Shown here in pieces: positions 60,960 to 64,000 of a stretch of DNA of 64,000 nucleotides (within the stretch, counting starts at the first letter, position 1; every line of letters begins with the position of its first letter). A model generated the notes under the pieces. That model worked only from the letters and a program-made list of their open reading frames with translations, did not search any database and was not told where the DNA came from. Source of the DNA: Betaproteobacteria bacterium HGW-Betaproteobacteria-16 (lineage in GTDB: Bacteria; Pseudomonadota; Gammaproteobacteria; Burkholderiales; Burkholderiaceae_C); assembly GCA_002840835.1 (NCBI GenBank), contig PHCQ01000022.1:1-64000 (forward strand), written 5' to 3'. The position numbers and the translations under genes were made by a program.

Positions 60960-62138
60960 CTACAGTCGACCCAGGCGCTGCAGCGCCTCCAGCAGGGTGT
61001 CGTCCCGTTTGGCAAAACAGAAGCGGACGACCTTCTGGTCAAAACCACTGCCGTAAAAGGCCGACAGCGGTATCGCCGCCACGCCGATTTCCCGTGTCAA
61101 CCACTGGCAGAACTCGCCCTCGGGCAGGTCGCGTTCCGGTACCGCAAGGTTGGCGATGCTCACACACTGGAAGTAGGTGCCTTCACTGGGCAGCAACTTG
61201 AACCGGGTCCTGGCCAGACCCTCACGAAACAGATCGCGCTTGCGCTGGTAAAAGTCTGAGAGACCCAGGTAGGGTGCCGGATTGGCCATGTAGGCTGCCA
61301 GTGCGTGCTGCATGGGCGTGTTGACCGTGAACACATTGAACTGGTGCACTTTGCGGAATTCGGCCATCAAGGGGGCGGGCGCCACCACGGTACCCACCTT
61401 CCACCCGGTCACATGGTAGGTCTTGCCGAAGCTGCTGATCACGAAGGTTCGTGCCGCCAGACCGGGGTAACGGGCTGCACTCTGGTGCTGCAGGCCGTCA
61501 AACACCATGTGCTCGTAGACCTCGTCACTGATGAGCAGCACGTCGGTCGGCGCCAGCAGGCTTTGCAGGCTCTGCATCTCGGCATCCGTCCAGGCGGTTC
61601 CGCTGGGGTTGTGCGGGCTGTTGATGATCAGCGCCCTTGTTCGCGGCGTGATGGCCGCAGCCAGCAGGTCGAAGTCGGGGCGGAACGTGCCGGGTGTCAA
61701 GGGCACCCGCACCACCACGCCACCGGCCAATTCGATGTTGGGCACATAGCTGTCGTAGCAGGGCTCGAGCACGATGACCTCGTCGCCCGGATGCACCACG
61801 GCCAATATGGCCGTGAGAATGGCTTGCGTGGCGCCGGCCGTGACGGTGATTTCGGTGTTCGGGTTCACTGAGAGCCCGTAGAGCGCCTGCATCTTGGCCG
61901 CCATGGCCTCGCGCAGCGCAGGCACCCCTGGCATGGGTGGGTACTGGTTGTGCCCGGCCTGCATGGCCAGGGTCACGGCATCGACCAGCGACGGGTCACA
62001 TTCAAAGTCCGGAAAGCCCTGACCCAGGTTCACCGCCTGGGTTTCGCTGGCCAGGGCCGACATGACGGTGAAGATGGTCGTGCCCACATTGGGCAGGCGG
62101 GAGGTGAGGGCGGGGGTGTGAGGTGAGATCGAGGTCAT
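60960..62138 (-). CDS. PLP-dependent class I/II aminotransferase (YbdL-like)
   Basis: LGQGFPDFECDPSLVDAV, NSPHNPSGTAW, SSFGKTYHVTGWKVG. Confidence 0.93.
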   Translation of the reverse strand: MTSISPHTPALTSRLPNVGTTIFTVMSALASETQAVNLGQGFPDFECDPSLVDAVTLAMQAGHNQYPPMPGVPALREAMAAKMQALYGLSVNPNTEITVTAGATQAILTAILAVVHPGDEVIVLEPCYDSYVPNIELAGGVVVRVPLTPGTFRPDFDLLAAAITPRTRALIINSPHNPSGTAWTDAEMQSLQSLLAPTDVLLISDEVYEHMVFDGLQHQSAARYPGLAARTFVISSFGKTYHVTGWKVGTVVAPAPLMAEFRKVHQFNVFTVNTPMQHALAAYMANPAPYLGLSDFYQRKRDLFREGLARTRFKLLPSEGTYFQCVSIANLAVPERDLPEGEFCQWLTREIGVAAIPLSAFYGSGFDQKVVRFCFAKRDDTLLEALQRLGRL

Positions 62139-62184
62139 GTCGTGCTCGGCATGGACGGTGAGGGAGAGGGGGTTTGATCCAGAA

Positions 62185-62259
62185 CACCGCGGAACTGGCT
62201 TTGCCAAGCCGCAGGTGTTGCCCCCTGGGGGGTGACGGCCGTCAGGCCGGCGCGGGGGG
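62185..62259. repeat. Dispersed intergenic palindromic repeat, copy 2
   Basis: CACCGCGGAACTGGCTTTGCCAAGCCGCAGGTGTTGCCCCCTGGGGGGTGACGGCCGTCAGGCCGGCGCGGGGGGA, similar to 46773-46850. Confidence 0.8.
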
Positions 62260-62261
62260 AG

Positions 62262-63206
62262 TCACAACTCATAATCGTCTGGCTTGCCACTCATGGCGCG
62301 AAGGATCTGGTCTCGTGAGAGCCGGTCGCTGAGCAATTCCGCAAATCGCAGGACGAAGTGCCGCAGGTAGGTGCCGCGTTTGAAGGCCACGCGCGCCAGG
62401 TTGTGTCCGAACAACTGGGCGGCGGGCCTGGCCACCAGGTCAGGGGTTTTGTTCTCACCCTGCATGGCCATTTCCGCGACGATACCCACGCCCATGCCCA
62501 GCTTCACATAGGTCTTGATCACATCTGAGTCAATCGCCTCGAGCACGATGTTGGGCTGCAGGTGCCGCAGCGCAAACGCCTGGTCAATGCGGCTGCGACC
62601 GGTGAAGCTGGGGTGGTAGGTGATCAGCGGCACGGTGACCAGATCGTCCAGCGTGATGCGCTCGCGCTCCAGCAGCAGATGGTCGAAGGGCAGCACCAGC
62701 ACGTGCTGCCATTCGTAGCAGGGCAGCGTGATGAGGTCCGGGTAGTTGACCAGCGATTCGGTGGCAACCCCGATTTCGGCCACTTCTTCCATCAGCATCT
62801 TGGCCACCTGGTCAGGCGACCCCTGATGCAGGCTGACGTTCACTTTGGGGTAGGTTTGCCGCAGTTGGGCCACCGGACCTGGCAGCACATAACGCGCCTG
62901 TGTGTGTGTGGTCGCAATCGACAGCGTGCCGCTGTCCTGTGCCGAGTATTGCTCCCCGATGCGCTTGAGGTTGTTGACCTCGCGCAAGATGATGTCAATG
63001 CTCTTGAGCACCTGCACCCCAGGCTCGGTGACCCGTTTGATGCGTTTGCCATGGCGCGCAAAGATGTCGATGCCCAGCTCGTCTTCCAGTTCAATGATGG
63101 CTTTCGAAACACCGGGCTGCGATGTGTGCAGCGCCTTGGCCGCTTCGGTGAGGTTCAGGTTGCGGCGCACTGCCTCCTGCACGAACCGGAACTGATGCAG
63201 GTTCAT
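62262..63206 (-). CDS. cysB: CysB-type LysR family transcriptional regulator
   Basis: MNLHQFRFVQEAVRRNLNLTEAAKALHTSQPGVSKAIIELEDELGIDIFARHGKR, TTHTQARYVLP. Confidence 0.94.
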   Translation of the reverse strand: MNLHQFRFVQEAVRRNLNLTEAAKALHTSQPGVSKAIIELEDELGIDIFARHGKRIKRVTEPGVQVLKSIDIILREVNNLKRIGEQYSAQDSGTLSIATTHTQARYVLPGPVAQLRQTYPKVNVSLHQGSPDQVAKMLMEEVAEIGVATESLVNYPDLITLPCYEWQHVLVLPFDHLLLERERITLDDLVTVPLITYHPSFTGRSRIDQAFALRHLQPNIVLEAIDSDVIKTYVKLGMGVGIVAEMAMQGENKTPDLVARPAAQLFGHNLARVAFKRGTYLRHFVLRFAELLSDRLSRDQILRAMSGKPDDYEL

Positions 63207-63568
63207 GGGATTTGCTCCAGCGCGATGCGGGCCAGAAGCTCGGTGAGTCGGGGGTCTTCACCGGCGGTGGCCAGCTGTTCGAAGTGCACGGAAGGGTACT
63301 TCTGGCCCATGGCGCGCATCAGTTCTGGCAGGTCTTCGCGGGCATGTTTGCCCATGCCGAAAAACAGCGGCAGCACGTGTACGCGGCTCGCCCCCTTGCT
63401 CACCAGCGCGTCGCAGGCGGCGGGAAGGTCAGGTTCGCACAGTTCCAGGTACGCGCAACTCACCGCAACAGAAGGATCACGCTGCGCGATCTGCCGGGCC
63501 ACGGCTTCCACAGGCAGTCGCCATTGCGGGTCTCTGGACCCATGGGCAAAAACAATCACACCAAGCAT
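63203..63568 (-). CDS. cbiX: CbiX/sirohydrochlorin chelatase-like protein
   Basis: GVIVFAHGSRDPQWRLPVEAVA, VHVLPLFFGMGKHAREDLPELM; 4-bp overlap with cysB. Confidence 0.9.
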   Translation of the reverse strand: MLGVIVFAHGSRDPQWRLPVEAVARQIAQRDPSVAVSCAYLELCEPDLPAACDALVSKGASRVHVLPLFFGMGKHAREDLPELMRAMGQKYPSVHFEQLATAGEDPRLTELLARIALEQIP

Positions 63569-63576
63569 GTCAACGC

Positions 63577-64000
63577 CTACCTTCGAAGGACCAGCCAGCC
63601 AAAAGCACCCAAGGAAAAGAAGCTGTAGATCAGTGCGGGCGAAGCCGCAGCCAACCATGGTCGCCACTGGTTGAGGTTGCCGATGTAGCCAAACACGTTG
63701 TTGAGCAGGAAGAAGCTGATGCCGATCATCACGCCGCCAAACACGTAGCCGGTGAGGGCGCCTGAGCGGAAATGCAGGTAGGCGAAGGGCAGGGCGAGCA
63801 CCACCATCACCAGACAGCTCAGGGGATAAAAGACCTTGCGCCAGAACTCGATCTCGTAGCGCTGCGCCGTCTGGTTGTTGGCGTCCAGATGCTGGATGTA
63901 GGCAAACAGATCGGCCGTGCGCATGCGATCCGGTCTGAGCAGGGCGACCGACACCATCTCGGTGCTCAGGCCGCTGGGCCATCGAAAGCGCTCTTGCTCG
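63577..64000 (-). CDS. lptG: LPS export ABC transporter permease LptG (partial, runs off the window)
   Basis: Frame stays open to the window edge (EQERFRWPSGLSTEMVSVALLRPDRMRTADLFAYIQHLDANNQTAQRYEIEFWRKVFYPLSCLVMVVLALPFAY). Confidence 0.93.
   Translation of the reverse strand, partial: EQERFRWPSGLSTEMVSVALLRPDRMRTADLFAYIQHLDANNQTAQRYEIEFWRKVFYPLSCLVMVVLALPFAYLHFRSGALTGYVFGGVMIGISFFLLNNVFGYIGNLNQWRPWLAAASPALIYSFFSLGAFGWLVLRR

Overview
The window looks like a compact, high-GC betaproteobacterial chromosome segment, most likely Comamonadaceae / Hydrogenophaga-like (inferred from gene content and synteny, not searched). It is almost all core genome. I saw no IS element, prophage, CRISPR array or rRNA. 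Main blocks: ffs/dnaX-ybaB-recR; mltD-gloB/yafS-like-rnhA; an RND pump; moeA-mobA-moaA; divergent hppA/ppa; a FemAB-like gene plus a bactofilin cluster; nadE/asparaginase/glnB; ilvBHC-pssA followed by two leuA-type genes; aat-bpt; tRNA-Asn; FNR-fdxA directly downstream of a cys operon; hrpA; and cysB-cbiX-lptG. The items most worth following up are: (1) an A9 slippery run in dnaX with stops right behind it in both alternative frames; (2) a six-gene co-directional run of FemAB-like protein, three divergent bactofilins and two single-TM proteins; (3) a leucine attenuator with a CTA-CTA leader peptide ahead of two tandem isopropylmalate synthases of different subfamilies; (4) an APS-type sulfate reduction operon with its own ferredoxin/ferredoxin reductase; and (5) several palindromic or dispersed intergenic elements. 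All calls come from reading sequence and protein motifs; no searches were run.
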